Below are positions 5,946-6,478 of a DNA stretch of 6,478 bases, one piece after another. The DNA is from Nitriliruptoraceae bacterium (lineage in GTDB: Bacteria; Actinomycetota; Nitriliruptoria; Nitriliruptorales; Nitriliruptoraceae): NCBI GenBank assembly GCA_007120565.1, contig SKNK01000044.1, positions 1-6,478 of the forward strand, read 5' to 3'. The notes under the pieces are model-generated. The model was not told where the DNA came from and searched no databases. It saw only the letters and a program-made list of their open reading frames with translations. Both the position numbers and the translations under genes were made by a program. The first letter of the stretch is position 1, and every line of letters begins with the position of its first letter.

Positions 5946-6478
5946 TCAGCGGGTGGAGGACCGGGCGACCCGGACACGGCGTCGCCAGGAGAGGTAGGCA
6001 AGGACGAGGAGCAGGCCCGCCGTGAGCAAGGTGTGGATCACCCCTCGGGTGGATGGACCCTGGTCCATCCCTGCGGCGATCTGGAGGACCTTGAGGGGGC
6101 CCCACAGCGGCAATGCCTGCGCCAGGGCCTGATCCATCGGCACGCTCGACCCGACGCCGACGATGCCGATGAGCACGAGCGTGCCCTCGAGTTCACGGGG
6201 CACCAGGGCGCCGATGGCCAAGCCGAGGGGGACGGACACGATCGCCATCAACACCAGGGCGAGGGCTGCCGTCGGCCGGTCGACCAACAGTGCCGACGAC
6301 CGCAACAGGATCTGGGGGGCGAACAGTGCGACCAGTCCGAGCGCAAGGACCAGGAGCAACGCGAGGCGGCCGATGAAGCCCTGCCAGGCTGCGGCTCCGG
6401 CGAGTGCGAGGCGTGGGTCGGCCCGCCGCCAACCGAGGATGCCGAACAGGCCCGCGGCGGCGACAGCCCAGGAGACAC
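5946..6478 (-). CDS. ABC-2-type transporter permease, C-terminal part (5' end outside window)
   Basis: At least 177 residues are visible; the frame is open to the right edge with no convincing start, so the N-terminus lies outside. A TTG at 6359 falls within a helix and is unlikely to be the start. Hydrophobic helices lie at about visible residues 2-15, 37-60, 69-91, 95-113 and 150-168. The arrangement, with a helix ending LGLAIGALVPRELEGT followed by another hydrophobic helix, a polar stretch, and a last helix before an arginine-rich cytoplasmic tail (WRRRVRVARSSTR), resembles the C-terminal half of ABC-2 family export permeases. A partner ATP-binding subunit would be expected just upstream, outside the window. 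With a cupredoxin gene 15 bases downstream, a NosY-like or other copper-protein-assembly permease is one option, but the sequence alone does not show it. Sure that it is a polytopic membrane protein; family call moderate. Confidence 0.65.
   Translation of the reverse strand, partial: VSWAVAAAGLFGILGWRRADPRLALAGAAAWQGFIGRLALLLVLALGLVALFAPQILLRSSALLVDRPTAALALVLMAIVSVPLGLAIGALVPRELEGTLVLIGIVGVGSSVPMDQALAQALPLWGPLKVLQIAAGMDQGPSTRGVIHTLLTAGLLLVLAYLSWRRRVRVARSSTR

Noticed and set aside
5197..6105. A 302-codon minus-strand frame overlapping the cupredoxin and permease genes
   Set aside because: Proline/arginine-rich shadow frame spanning a real gene junction; the other frame encodes clear helices and copper ligands.

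Overview
The window is a piece of a high-GC bacterial chromosome. Long spurious open frames lie antisense to nearly every real gene, third codon positions are G/C-rich, and GTG starts and GGAGG-type ribosome sites are used. The gene content points to an actinobacterium: a PAP2 phosphatase fused to a diacylglycerol-kinase-like domain, an AarF/UbiB-family protein with a two-helix membrane tail, and DUF2269 and cupredoxin membrane proteins. I cannot name a genus from this window alone. I see no mobile element, CRISPR array, tRNA, rRNA or phage gene.

Left block (1-2478, minus strand). An ABC1/UbiB-family kinase-like protein (2478-820) is followed 90 bp downstream by a flavin-dependent pyridine-nucleotide-disulfide-type oxidoreductase of the sulfide:quinone reductase/flavocytochrome c type (729 to beyond position 1). 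Both families touch quinone biology, so a shared role in respiratory quinone metabolism is plausible but is an inference.

Middle (2479-4259). A 251-bp divergent intergenic region separates the UbiB gene from the only plus-strand gene, a two-domain PAP2 phosphatase/lipid kinase (best start 2730). The two genes around position 4275 converge with only 31 bp between their stops.

Right block (4291-6478, minus strand). This is a tight, apparently polycistronic run entering from the right edge. In order of transcription it holds the C-terminal part of an ABC-2-type permease, a five-helix membrane protein with an extracytoplasmic type I copper (cupredoxin) domain, a possible 32-residue small protein, a four-helix 114-residue membrane protein of unknown family, and a DUF2269-like four-helix membrane protein. 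Junctions are +15, -11, -4 and -4 nt if the small ORF is real, which suggests translational coupling along the chain. The whole block is membrane-bound. The cupredoxin suggests copper handling or electron transfer at the outer face of the membrane, with the permease's ATPase partner expected beyond the right edge. This block is the best candidate for a little-described system here.
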